Source: a bacterium (GTDB lineage Bacteria; Margulisbacteria; Marinamargulisbacteria; SXXA01). From it: a stretch of 14,548 nt of DNA. This document shows, piece after piece, positions 7,867-14,548 of this stretch. Made by a program: the position numbers and the translations under genes. The stretch lies in assembly GCA_018402095.1 (NCBI GenBank), contig JAGYJO010000020.1, forward strand, positions 1 through 14,548. The letters are read 5' to 3'. The notes beneath the pieces were generated by a model that was given only the letters and a program-made list of their open reading frames with translations, did not search any database and was not told the origin of the DNA. Each line of letters begins with the position of its first letter. The stretch's first letter is position 1.

Positions 7867-7897
7867 ATTCAGTTCGGGCAAGCTATAGCAACTGAAT
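7867..7897 (-). terminator. Hairpin spanning the gspF stop codon, candidate terminator
   Basis: ATTCAGTT at 7867-7874 is a perfect 8-base inverted repeat of AACTGAAT at 7890-7897, with a 15-base loop that contains the gspF stop codon. On the minus strand a run of seven T lies about 14-20 bases further on, too far for a standard intrinsic terminator. It is well placed to separate the prc-tatD-gspF transcript from the tig promoter. The short A+T-rich stem makes the call weak. Confidence 0.35.
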
Positions 7898-8869
7898 CAT
7901 CGTCGACAGCGGCGCCATTACCACCCGCATCAACAACCAGACAAGCACACCAACGGCCAGCAACAAAACAGGCTGAACCAACCCAATACGCCGTGACAAC
8001 AGCATCATATCCTCTACCAAAAGTGCTTGCCCCACAGAGAGCAACCGGGTAGACAAGGTCCCGGATTTTTCCGACACCAATAACAACTGTGCCTGAATAC
8101 CCCGAACCGCAAAAAAGCGTACAAATCCTGGCGAAAATTGGCCCGATTGCAAAACCTGATCCCGTAGCCACCCAATCTCTACTTTATTTGAATGCGCAGC
8201 TAACGCAGACAAAGCCACATCAACAGACATGCCATTCGACAACAAGACACCCATCATCCACGCGACGTCTGCCGCACGTGGGCGAAAAAAAAGCCCTAAA
8301 AAGCGCGCCCACCCACGAACCCAAAACCAAACAGACACGCCCCCGACAAAAACAAAAAAACCAGGTAACACAAAGGACATGTACTGCAAACAAAACTCAC
8401 GGAAGCCCAACAAAACAGACAACAAGGACCCATCTGCACTTTCAACCAAAGTCCCCATAGCCGGCACCACCTGAAAAACAAATAACAGAAGAACCAAAAT
8501 CAGCCCCAAAAGCAAAACCATCGGATACAACAGCGATTTAAACAAGGTACGTAAAAGCTGCTCTTTCTGCGAAATATACCCACCCAAATGCCGCAAAACA
8601 GTACGCATATCCGGCAACGACGTCACATCCCAAATCGCCAAACCCACCGCATGCGGCAACAGATGTCTCAACGTGACATGAAAGGGCAACCCTTGATCCA
8701 TATCCGAACACATACGTAGCAACCGAGAGTGGTAAGCCTTGTCAGTCTCAAAATCCGCCAACAAAAGAATCGCTTTATGAAAGGGGTACCCAGCATCCAA
8801 AAGCTGTAAAACGGCATCCATGGTCGGAGAAAACCGCGTTAATAATCTAAAATCCCCAACGGGGGTCAT
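7883..8869 (-). CDS. GspF/PilC-type inner-membrane protein (T2SF family)
   Basis: Proteins of this family form the inner-membrane platform of type II secretion and type IV pilus machines. The 328-residue protein has two copies of the T2SF helical domain. The first is at about residues 8-110 (STMDAVLQLLDAGYPFHKAI) and the second at about 200-300 (MMGVLLSNGMSVDVALSAL, then LLLVSEKSGTLSTRL). Each ends at a membrane region, with helices near 112-132, 160-185 and 298-320. It is shorter than the usual roughly 400 residues, mainly lacking the N-terminal extension. The ATG overlaps the tatD stop (ATGA). No pilin, GspE ATPase or secretin gene is in the window, so the matching machine must lie elsewhere or this is a stand-alone copy. 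Confidence 0.85.
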   Translation of the reverse strand: MTPVGDFRLLTRFSPTMDAVLQLLDAGYPFHKAILLLADFETDKAYHSRLLRMCSDMDQGLPFHVTLRHLLPHAVGLAIWDVTSLPDMRTVLRHLGGYISQKEQLLRTLFKSLLYPMVLLLGLILVLLLFVFQVVPAMGTLVESADGSLLSVLLGFREFCLQYMSFVLPGFFVFVGGVSVWFWVRGWARFLGLFFRPRAADVAWMMGVLLSNGMSVDVALSALAAHSNKVEIGWLRDQVLQSGQFSPGFVRFFAVRGIQAQLLLVSEKSGTLSTRLLSVGQALLVEDMMLLSRRIGLVQPVLLLAVGVLVWLLMRVVMAPLSTMIQLL

Positions 8870-9618
8870 GATAACCCAAAAAACCGACGCGCAGTTTCTG
8901 TCGTATTCGACTGAATAACATCCAGACTCACCCCCAAATGCTCAGCCATGGCTTCAGCTACCAACGGAATATTTCCCGAGTGATTGGCCTGCCCACGACG
9001 TGACTTGGGCGTCAAATAAGGACAGTCTGTTTCCAACATGATTTGAGACAGCCGCATTTGCTTCATCGCCGCAATAACATGCGGATTATCGTAGGTAATA
9101 TGTCCGGTAAAACTAAAACAACAATTATCGTGCTGCACAGCCGCCAAAAAATCAGGCCCCGAAGAAAAACAATGAAACACCTTACGAATATCAGGATACT
9201 TCAAAATAACACCCAGCATCGCCTCATCCGATTGCCTCGAATGAATAATTACAGGCAAATCATATTCACGCGCCATCAAAAGCTGCGCCTCAAATCGCGA
9301 CACCTGATCCGCCAAAGAAGCCGTACCTCGATACAGGTCCAAACCGATCTCACCTATAGCCACTATCGACGCTCTGTTTTTGTCTACAAACTCACGCAAT
9401 GCGTCCATTTCATCAGGAACAAATTCAGTGCAAGGATGTATCCCGGCTGTCGGAAAAACATACCCAGGAAACGCCTGGGATTGAGACAAAACAATCTCCG
9501 ATGACGCCAAATCCGTCGCAACATTCACCAACGCTGACACACCGGCCTCTCGCGCAAGCAAAACCAAATCGGGCAAAGCCTGTTTGCAAAGATACAGATG
9601 GGCGTGGGTATCAATCAT
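8866..9618 (-). CDS. tatD: TatD family metal-dependent hydrolase (deoxyribonuclease)
   Basis: TatD-family enzymes are TIM-barrel hydrolases with 3'-5' exonuclease activity on DNA and RNA and are not part of the Tat transporter. The metal ligands are visible: His5 and His7 in MIDTHAH, Glu in AIGEIGLD, His in IIHSRQSD, His in VFHCFSSG, and Asp in MLETDCPYLTP. The length of 250 residues is normal. The ATG at 9618 is chosen over an upstream in-frame TTG (9636) because a GGGGGA ribosome-binding site lies about 10 bases before it. The first codons overlap the prc stop by 8 bases. The 3' end overlaps gspF. YcfH/YabD-type paralogues are equally possible; orthology to E. coli tatD itself is not claimed. 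Confidence 0.93.
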   Translation of the reverse strand: MIDTHAHLYLCKQALPDLVLLAREAGVSALVNVATDLASSEIVLSQSQAFPGYVFPTAGIHPCTEFVPDEMDALREFVDKNRASIVAIGEIGLDLYRGTASLADQVSRFEAQLLMAREYDLPVIIHSRQSDEAMLGVILKYPDIRKVFHCFSSGPDFLAAVQHDNCCFSFTGHITYDNPHVIAAMKQMRLSQIMLETDCPYLTPKSRRGQANHSGNIPLVAEAMAEHLGVSLDVIQSNTTETARRFFGLS

Positions 9619-11728
9619 GGGATTTATATCCCCCAAAAACCAGATCTCTCATAATAAACACAGTCTCCAAAAGAGCAGGGTCCTTGCGCAACTGTTTACG
9701 CCAATCATCGTATTCCTTTTGTCTCTCAGGCTCCATTTTACGACCATCTTCCGAGGCCAATGCCTGATAAACCGTGGTTTCTTTCACCAAATCACCAATT
9801 TGATCCGCTTCTTTTTTGCGTGACTGCTGCAACGAAAAAGCCTGTGCTAAATGCAACGGCCACGGCGCATCTTTTTGCACACGACGAACAGCAACCTGTG
9901 CCACTATGGCACGAAATACAGGGTCTTTGGTCACACGGGCTTCGCTTTTTTGCCGCAACATATCCAAGGGCAAGGTATCCACCCACGGTTGATACTGAAG
10001 ACCAGAGGTCGTAGACCACGGCAATACGTACGGCAAAGACTGCTCACCCAACTCCAAATAACTATTCAAATCAGGCAAAACAATATCTGGCACAACCCCT
10101 TTAAACTGGGTGGCACCACCTGTAATTCTATAATATTTTTGATGGGTCAATTTCAAAGAACCCAGTTCAGACCGAAGCGCATCCCACTCCACACCACCAG
10201 CAATTGCATTGTCTAAATTCAGAACAACCTGAACGGTCCCTTTGCCATAAGTATTGGGCCCACTACCCACAATCACCGCGCGACCATAATCCTGGAGGGC
10301 TGCAGCCAAAATCTCTGACGCCGATGCTGAGTAACTATTTACCATAACAATAAGCGGCCCTTGATACTGAATCGTCGGATCGTTGTCATACTTAACGCTA
10401 CTTTTTCCAAAACGGTCTTTGACCTGTACCACAGGCCCATAGTCAATAAACAAGCCAGAAATATTGACCGCGTCATCCAGTGCGCCACCGCCATTATTAC
10501 GTAAATCCAGGATAATACCCTTCACCTTTTTTTGCCTCAAACGGTGAATTTCTGCACGCAAATCATTACTTGCATTACGGGCTCTAGGGTTTGAAAAGTC
10601 TCTGTAAAAGCTCGGCAAATAAATATAGCCAAAAGATTCATTCGTATCCGTCTGCAGAACAGCAGATTTCGAATACGACTCCTCTATGACCACAACATCA
10701 CGAACAATAGGAATCACAACAACCTGTCCTTCAGGCCTACGCACAGTCAGTCGAACCTCAGTTCCTTTTTTGCCACGAATCAAACGAACGGCATCCTGAA
10801 CACGATAACCCACAATATCCACAGGCTCTTGATCACCTTGTGCCACTTTAATAATCGTATCTTCTGCCTGCAGCTGCTTTTGACGAGAGGCGGCGGAACC
10901 CGGCACAATACGTGTGACCTTCACAAAGCCATCCTCTTCTTTCAACAACGCACCGATACCTTCAAGTGTCCCTGTTATGCCAATGTCAAAATCTTCTTTT
11001 GCTTGTGGCGCCAGATACGACGTATGGGGATCAAAGGCATTCGCAACAGTATCCAAAAATGCACTAAACTTTTCATCTCGGGTTTCTTTGAGCTTGCGAT
11101 CCAGCATGGCGCCAAATGTTTTTTCGACTTTTTGACGGGCGTCCTGCTCTATCTTAGGGTCTACCACATTGTTTGAGACGTTTATTTTTGCAGAAGCCGT
11201 GGCCGGCAACGCTTCCAACGCCAACAGATATCCCGTCAACACTTGTTGACGCAAATACAAAGACCAGTCCTGGCGCCATGCAGACTTGTCTACCGGATAT
11301 TTCCGTTTCTTAGGGTCCGTTTCAACCGTTACGTCTTCTTGAAACATAAAAGGATCCGCTAGAATTTCTTTATAAATGTCTTGCAACTCCACAATACGTT
11401 GCTCCAGAATTTTTGAAGAAACGTTCAAAAGCGTACTTTGTCCATATTTCAATTCGTCATCAATAACCGTCTCATATTGTTTAAGCAAAGCCACATCAGA
11501 GGCCAAGAAAAAATGTTTCGATGGATCCAAGCGTTTCACATACAATTCAAACACCCGAGCAGCCAAAGCATCATCAAGCGGAAGTGGCTCATAATGAACA
11601 TCGGCCAAACGTCGCAACACAATCGCCGACAAAACAGCTTCTTTATTGGGCTCTCGCGCCATCACAAAAAATGAAATGGAGACAAAAAAGACAATAGACA
11701 GAATAGGAATCCAGCGGTGTTTTTTCAT
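9611..11728 (-). CDS. prc: Prc/Tsp tail-specific periplasmic protease (S41A)
   Basis: Prc is a processing protease that cleaves periplasmic proteins from their C-termini and tunes cell-wall hydrolases and lipoproteins. With the start at ATG 11728 the protein has 705 residues and a clear signal peptide (MKKHRW, hydrophobic core, VMA cleavage region). A long N-terminal helical domain contains RLDPSKHFF. A PDZ domain at about 245-335 has FDIGITGTLEGIGALL. The S41 protease core has the serine-lysine dyad Ser469 in NSYSASASE and Lys496 in NTYGKGTVQ, plus Asp480 in LQDYGRA. A C-terminal helical region of the DUF3340 kind ends the protein. This architecture matches the long Tsp form, not the short CtpA form. 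Two upstream ATGs are rejected because one falls against the predicted transcript start. It is the first gene of prc-tatD-gspF. Confidence 0.95.
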   Translation of the reverse strand: MKKHRWIPILSIVFFVSISFFVMAREPNKEAVLSAIVLRRLADVHYEPLPLDDALAARVFELYVKRLDPSKHFFLASDVALLKQYETVIDDELKYGQSTLLNVSSKILEQRIVELQDIYKEILADPFMFQEDVTVETDPKKRKYPVDKSAWRQDWSLYLRQQVLTGYLLALEALPATASAKINVSNNVVDPKIEQDARQKVEKTFGAMLDRKLKETRDEKFSAFLDTVANAFDPHTSYLAPQAKEDFDIGITGTLEGIGALLKEEDGFVKVTRIVPGSAASRQKQLQAEDTIIKVAQGDQEPVDIVGYRVQDAVRLIRGKKGTEVRLTVRRPEGQVVVIPIVRDVVVIEESYSKSAVLQTDTNESFGYIYLPSFYRDFSNPRARNASNDLRAEIHRLRQKKVKGIILDLRNNGGGALDDAVNISGLFIDYGPVVQVKDRFGKSSVKYDNDPTIQYQGPLIVMVNSYSASASEILAAALQDYGRAVIVGSGPNTYGKGTVQVVLNLDNAIAGGVEWDALRSELGSLKLTHQKYYRITGGATQFKGVVPDIVLPDLNSYLELGEQSLPYVLPWSTTSGLQYQPWVDTLPLDMLRQKSEARVTKDPVFRAIVAQVAVRRVQKDAPWPLHLAQAFSLQQSRKKEADQIGDLVKETTVYQALASEDGRKMEPERQKEYDDWRKQLRKDPALLETVFIMRDLVFGGYKSHD

Positions 11729-11764
11729 AAAATTAAGTATCCCACGGTAACGAAATAGTGACAT

Positions 11765-11802
11765 AACAGGTAATAGTACCTGTTTCACACAAAAAATCAC
11801 AA
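11765..11802 (-). promoter_or_regulatory. Candidate promoter of prc-tatD-gspF with a palindrome over the -10
   Basis: On the minus strand TTGTGA (11797-11802) and TACTAT (11773-11778) form a -35/-10 pair with an 18-base spacer, each matching four of six consensus bases. A perfect inverted repeat, AACAGGTA-N4-TACCTGTT (11765-11784), is centred on the -10. This is the geometry of a repressor operator. Transcription would start near 11766, giving a leader of roughly 38 bases before ATG 11728. Confidence 0.5.
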
Positions 11803-12034
11803 TGGTTGGGACAGCGCTGCCATCAATGAATCAGTAGGGACAACGATCCCGAACCCCACAGTCCCAGCACCCGAGTTACGGGGATTTCGTCAACAAGTCT
11901 TTGAAGTCTGCGATACATAATCGCATTTTGCATTGTAAAACGAGAATTGCAATAGCGAAAACATCGGCGATAGCGCAAAACCTCACAAGCACGATTCCCA
12001 CTCGGACGGACCAAGCCAGAGCCTCCCTCAACAG
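11803..12034. other. Gap between the DUF2157 gene and the prc promoter
   Basis: This 232-base stretch has no gene I can support. A 63-codon minus-strand frame (11823-12014) exists but is rich in Arg and Cys and lacks a ribosome-binding site. An inverted repeat AGCCAGA (12014-12020) / TCTGGCT (12042-12048) overlaps the DUF2157 stop codon and could act as a weak terminator, though no T run follows. I looked for a tRNA cloverleaf and for SRP RNA and RNase P signatures and saw none. A small RNA cannot be excluded. Confidence 0.5.
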
Positions 12035-13141
12035 CTAGACGTCTGGCTCGAAATCCTTCCCTGACACAGGTCGAGACAGAACCCTGATTGAATTAAGGCG
12101 CCATATTTTTTCAGCCCTCGCGCCTAGATGCCAAAAACTAATCGCTAAAATTGCAAAAAACACAGCTTTATGAGTACCCACCCAGAAGTATTCAAAAAAT
12201 CGCGTGTATAGATTTATGAATATAAAGGTTATACCGAACCCCCTAGTCATGCCATCATCGTATTTAATACCATGATATATGCTGACAATAGAGGCTATAG
12301 CAAACACTACAGACCAGTGAAATAGCGAAATTTGATGCGCGCTTTGCCATGAGTCGACATCCCCATAGTTGCCAAATACTGACAGCATCCATAGCGCTAC
12401 AAACAAATAGAGCAAGCCAACAACGCGAGATGGCGCAAGAAACTCTGCGCGACTATGCCATTTTTTGAATACAAATGAGCTAAGCATTATGAGTAAAAAG
12501 CCAAACAATACAAAGCGTAATGGATAGTTCATGCCTAGATAATAGGAACCCCAACCAGATGCATAACCGGTTACAGCACCAAGCCAACTACCCAATGACA
12601 ATAAACCAAATACCCAGATCAGTTTTGATGAAAACCATAGGCCGACCAGCCCATATATAACTGAGGCAAATAACAAGAGTATTAAAAAATGGCCTGAACT
12701 GGCATCAAGAGTTTTCCCGAAGTACGCAATAGAGGTTGCTGTTGCCACCACCCCAAGAAAAAAGATTGCTTCGTTACTAAATACGCGTTCAGGGTTGTTT
12801 CTCTTTTTTCGTATACCTAGGTAATACAGCCCTGCAGAAAGCAAAGCAAAAGACAGACACTTCACATTATCTGTTGCTGTAAATAGCCTCTTGATAAGCG
12901 CAATCAGCCATTGATCAGCAAGTACCGCGGATATAGAAATAATGATACTGCATATAGAAAGCCAAAATGAATATTTGGCAACACGTTTCCAATCAAACTG
13001 AATGATTTCATAGGATGTTCGTAGCGTTTCTGATAATTCTGGCGAAATAATACCATCAGCAACCCATGTGTTTATTGCAGTTCCAACTATACGCGCTTCC
13101 TTTTGAGATAACTGTCGTTTTTGGACTGACTTCTGAAACAT
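12035..13141 (-). CDS. DUF2157-like multi-pass membrane protein
   Basis: The N-terminal 45 residues are cytosolic and show the DUF2157 pattern: a helix, then INTWVADGIISPELSETL, then a short amphipathic segment before the first membrane helix. About ten hydrophobic helices follow, up to residue 345, with a short soluble tail ending DFEPDV. No catalytic motif is visible and the function of the family is unknown. ATG 13141 is preferred over the GTG at 13153 because GGTGAG lies 7 bases upstream; either way the start region touches the rnc stop. Base composition differs from the neighbours: hand counts over seven 60-base blocks give about 40 percent GC, against about 50 percent in blocks from tig, clpX, tatD and rnc. 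The C-over-A strand bias is also weaker, so recent acquisition is plausible. Confidence 0.78.
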   Translation of the reverse strand: MFQKSVQKRQLSQKEARIVGTAINTWVADGIISPELSETLRTSYEIIQFDWKRVAKYSFWLSICSIIISISAVLADQWLIALIKRLFTATDNVKCLSFALLSAGLYYLGIRKKRNNPERVFSNEAIFFLGVVATATSIAYFGKTLDASSGHFLILLLFASVIYGLVGLWFSSKLIWVFGLLSLGSWLGAVTGYASGWGSYYLGMNYPLRFVLFGFLLIMLSSFVFKKWHSRAEFLAPSRVVGLLYLFVALWMLSVFGNYGDVDSWQSAHQISLFHWSVVFAIASIVSIYHGIKYDDGMTRGFGITFIFINLYTRFFEYFWVGTHKAVFFAILAISFWHLGARAEKIWRLNSIRVLSRPVSGKDFEPDV

Positions 13142-13149
13142 ACGACATC

Positions 13150-13860
13150 TCACCCCCGCAAACTATCCAAAGCCACCTTCGCGGCACGCTGTTCCGCATC
13201 TTTACGAGAGGTCCCTTCCCCAGAAAAGCGCCGATCGCCTTCCGCCAAACGACACATGACATTCACAAAGAATACCTTGGAATGATCCGGGCCTTCGGTA
13301 CGCATCACGTGGTATTCCGGCAATGGAATACGCTGCTGTTGACTCCACTCCTGCAACTGCGTTTTGTGATCAATAGAAGAGGCATCTTCTTGAACAACGT
13401 CCCAATAACGCAAAAGCAATCGCTCTATCAACCCACGCGCTTCAGATAAACCTCTGTCCAAAAAAACCGCCCCCATTAACGCTTCAAAGGCATTGGCCAA
13501 AGTGGAAATACGCTCACGCCCGCCCCCTTTTTCCTCACCAAAAGACAAACGAAGATTCACACCCAAGCACAATTGGGTTGAAAAAAAAGACAAGCATTTA
13601 TCAGACACCAACCAGGCACGAAGTTTGGTTAGTTCACCTTCTTTGGCCCTAGGGTACTTGTTCATCAGATACTCAGAAATCACAAGTTTCACAACAGAAT
13701 CGCCAAAAAACTCCAAACGCTCATTGTCTGTTTCATGCTGGAAAGACCGCTGACGTGTAAGTGACGAATGTGTCATCGCCGTAATCAGCAACGACTTATT
13801 CGAAAAAACAATCCCTAAACGCGCCTCCAAAGCATCCCAAGACGCATCCCAAATACTCAC
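13150..13860 (-). CDS. rnc: Ribonuclease III
   Basis: RNase III cleaves double-stranded RNA and matures rRNA. From a GTG start at 13860 the protein has 236 residues. The catalytic domain has the signature NERLEFFGDSVVKLV (46-60), with Glu50 and Asp54 as metal ligands, and the second motif LANAFEALMGAVFLD (121-135), with Glu126. The residue matching E. coli Asp114 is Asn123, a substitution common in other bacteria. A double-stranded-RNA-binding domain at about 160-235 ends with GEGTSRKDAEQRAAKVAL. The GTG is chosen because it overlaps the stop of the upstream gene (GTGA) and leaves a typical short N-terminus. An ATG 60 bases upstream would add 20 residues lying inside that gene. Neither start has a strong ribosome-binding site, consistent with translational coupling. 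Confidence 0.95.
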   Translation of the reverse strand: MSIWDASWDALEARLGIVFSNKSLLITAMTHSSLTRQRSFQHETDNERLEFFGDSVVKLVISEYLMNKYPRAKEGELTKLRAWLVSDKCLSFFSTQLCLGVNLRLSFGEEKGGGRERISTLANAFEALMGAVFLDRGLSEARGLIERLLLRYWDVVQEDASSIDHKTQLQEWSQQQRIPLPEYHVMRTEGPDHSKVFFVNVMCRLAEGDRRFSGEGTSRKDAEQRAAKVALDSLRG

Positions 13861-14548
13861 AAGAAACGCCGCATCAGTCGGCGACACATAGAAAACAACA
13901 TCAGATACCCCAATCCACATAAAACGCCAAAAGACACGCCCAATACACTCCTATAAATAGAAACCAAAAGAGGCGTATGTACGTGACAAAAAGAATTCAC
14001 AACAGACACCAAGGCCACCGCACCTAGAACATTAAAAAACCACACCCAGTTTTGAAAAAAAGGCCGAAACATATACAAGACACCCAACATCAAGAAAGGG
14101 TATCCAATCAAAAACTCCTTGGTGCGAGGACGAACAAACAGGAGTGTTTCAAGCGCCTCCCTAAACCAAGTTTCGTAAATAGGCACCTGAAACGAAACAG
14201 CATTACCACTACGCGCAATGTAAACAAACATAAACAAGGCACAAAAAACACAGGCCACCAAAAATGCAGTCCGAACAGGGGCCAAAAAAAGACGTTTAAA
14301 CACATACAAAAAAGCAGACACCCGATGTGGTCTCAAAAAGAAAAACACACCAATAATCACCAACGGCACCACAAAAGAAATTTTCACGCCATAAAACTGA
14401 GAAATCCCAACTAAAAAACGGATATCCGACAGCAATGCAGCTATCATCAACCCACCCAAAAGCGCGATCACAGCTACCCGAAAGGCAAGCATAACCGCTC
14501 TATAAATACGAATAGGCAACACAGGCACAAACAACATCTCTCGCGGAT
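13857..14548 (-). CDS. DUF5693-like polytopic membrane protein, C-terminal part (partial at right edge)
   Basis: The frame is open to the window edge, so the gene begins outside. An in-frame ATG at 14537 has no properly spaced ribosome-binding site. The visible 230 residues hold about six membrane helices. They include LVGISQFYGVKISFVVPL, VRPRTKEFLIGYP and SVVNSFCHVHTPLLVSIYRS, which match my memory of the conserved C-terminal half of DUF5693 proteins. Members are often encoded near polysaccharide pyruvyltransferase (CsaB) genes, and their function is unknown. The TGA stop overlaps the rnc GTG start. Assignment rests on motif recognition only; that it is an integral membrane protein is certain from the hydrophobicity. 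Confidence 0.7.
   Translation of the reverse strand, partial: PREMLFVPVLPIRIYRAVMLAFRVAVIALLGGLMIAALLSDIRFLVGISQFYGVKISFVVPLVIIGVFFFLRPHRVSAFLYVFKRLFLAPVRTAFLVACVFCALFMFVYIARSGNAVSFQVPIYETWFREALETLLFVRPRTKEFLIGYPFLMLGVLYMFRPFFQNWVWFFNVLGAVALVSVVNSFCHVHTPLLVSIYRSVLGVSFGVLCGLGYLMLFSMCRRLMRRFL

Noticed and set aside
8089..8460. Plus-strand frame of about 123 codons opposite gspF
   Set aside because: It is antisense to a well-supported GspF gene and its composition (Thr, Pro, Lys, Gln) is what the T-poor strand produces by chance. No ribosome-binding site supports it.
9043..9767. Long plus-strand frames opposite tatD and the prc 3' end
   Set aside because: Both minus-strand genes have full catalytic motifs and normal lengths; the plus-strand frames are antisense shadows.
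11823..12014. 63-codon minus-strand frame upstream of prc
   Set aside because: It is rich in Arg and Cys, has no ribosome-binding site or recognisable motif, and another frame of the same stretch looks equally protein-like. Not enough to call a gene.
1..14548. CRISPR arrays, insertion sequences, toxin-antitoxin pairs, tRNA or rRNA genes
   Set aside because: I looked for regularly spaced direct repeats, transposase motifs with flanking inverted repeats, paired small genes and cloverleaf or T-loop signatures, and saw none convincing.

Overview
The window is about 14.5 kb of bacterial chromosome, and nearly all of its genes lie on the minus strand. It looks like a diderm (Gram-negative-type) bacterium. 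It has a long periplasmic tail-specific protease of the Prc type, a type II secretion/type IV pilus-like inner-membrane protein, and a complete tig-clpP-clpX proteostasis operon. It also carries a DUF5693-type membrane protein, a family I associate with Firmicutes, cyanobacteria and deep-branching diderm lineages. I cannot name the phylum from sequence alone. GC is roughly 45-50 percent, and the plus strand is visibly rich in A and C, so the minus-strand coding sequences are G+T rich.

Layout, read in the direction of minus-strand transcription (right to left). The 3' end of a DUF5693-like multi-pass membrane protein enters from the right edge. It overlaps rnc (RNase III), whose stop overlaps the start region of a DUF2157 membrane protein of lower GC, possibly a later arrival. 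After a gap of about 300 bases with a candidate promoter and a strong palindrome comes prc-tatD-gspF, in which each gene overlaps the next. A 124-base gap holds a hairpin and a clear sigma70-like promoter. Then follow tig, clpP, clpX, an unrecognised 145-residue acidic-tailed protein, ychF, an ArnT/PMT-like GT-C glycosyltransferase and a DPM-like GT2 glycosyltransferase, with very short or overlapping junctions that suggest one long operon. On the plus strand, at the left edge, are the end of an unrecognised gene and an intact yeast FCY1-type cytosine deaminase, convergent with the GT2 gene.

How the genes work together. Trigger factor, ClpP and ClpX are a co-translational folding and protein-degradation set. 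Prc is the periplasmic protease. YchF is a ribosome/stress-linked ATPase. The GT2/GT-C pair looks like a lipid-linked sugar module: GT2 charges a polyprenyl phosphate and the GT-C enzyme transfers the sugar outside the cytoplasmic membrane.

The most striking sequence-level observation is two patches (about 1163-1239 and 2849-3316) where conserved protein sequence continues but hops between reading frames every few codons through single-base indels, mostly in homopolymer runs. They break GT2, the 5' end of the GT-C gene and the 3' end of ychF, while the surrounding kilobases are intact. This fits local consensus error better than ordinary gene decay. I found no CRISPR array, insertion sequence, tRNA, rRNA or recognisable new defence or mobile system.
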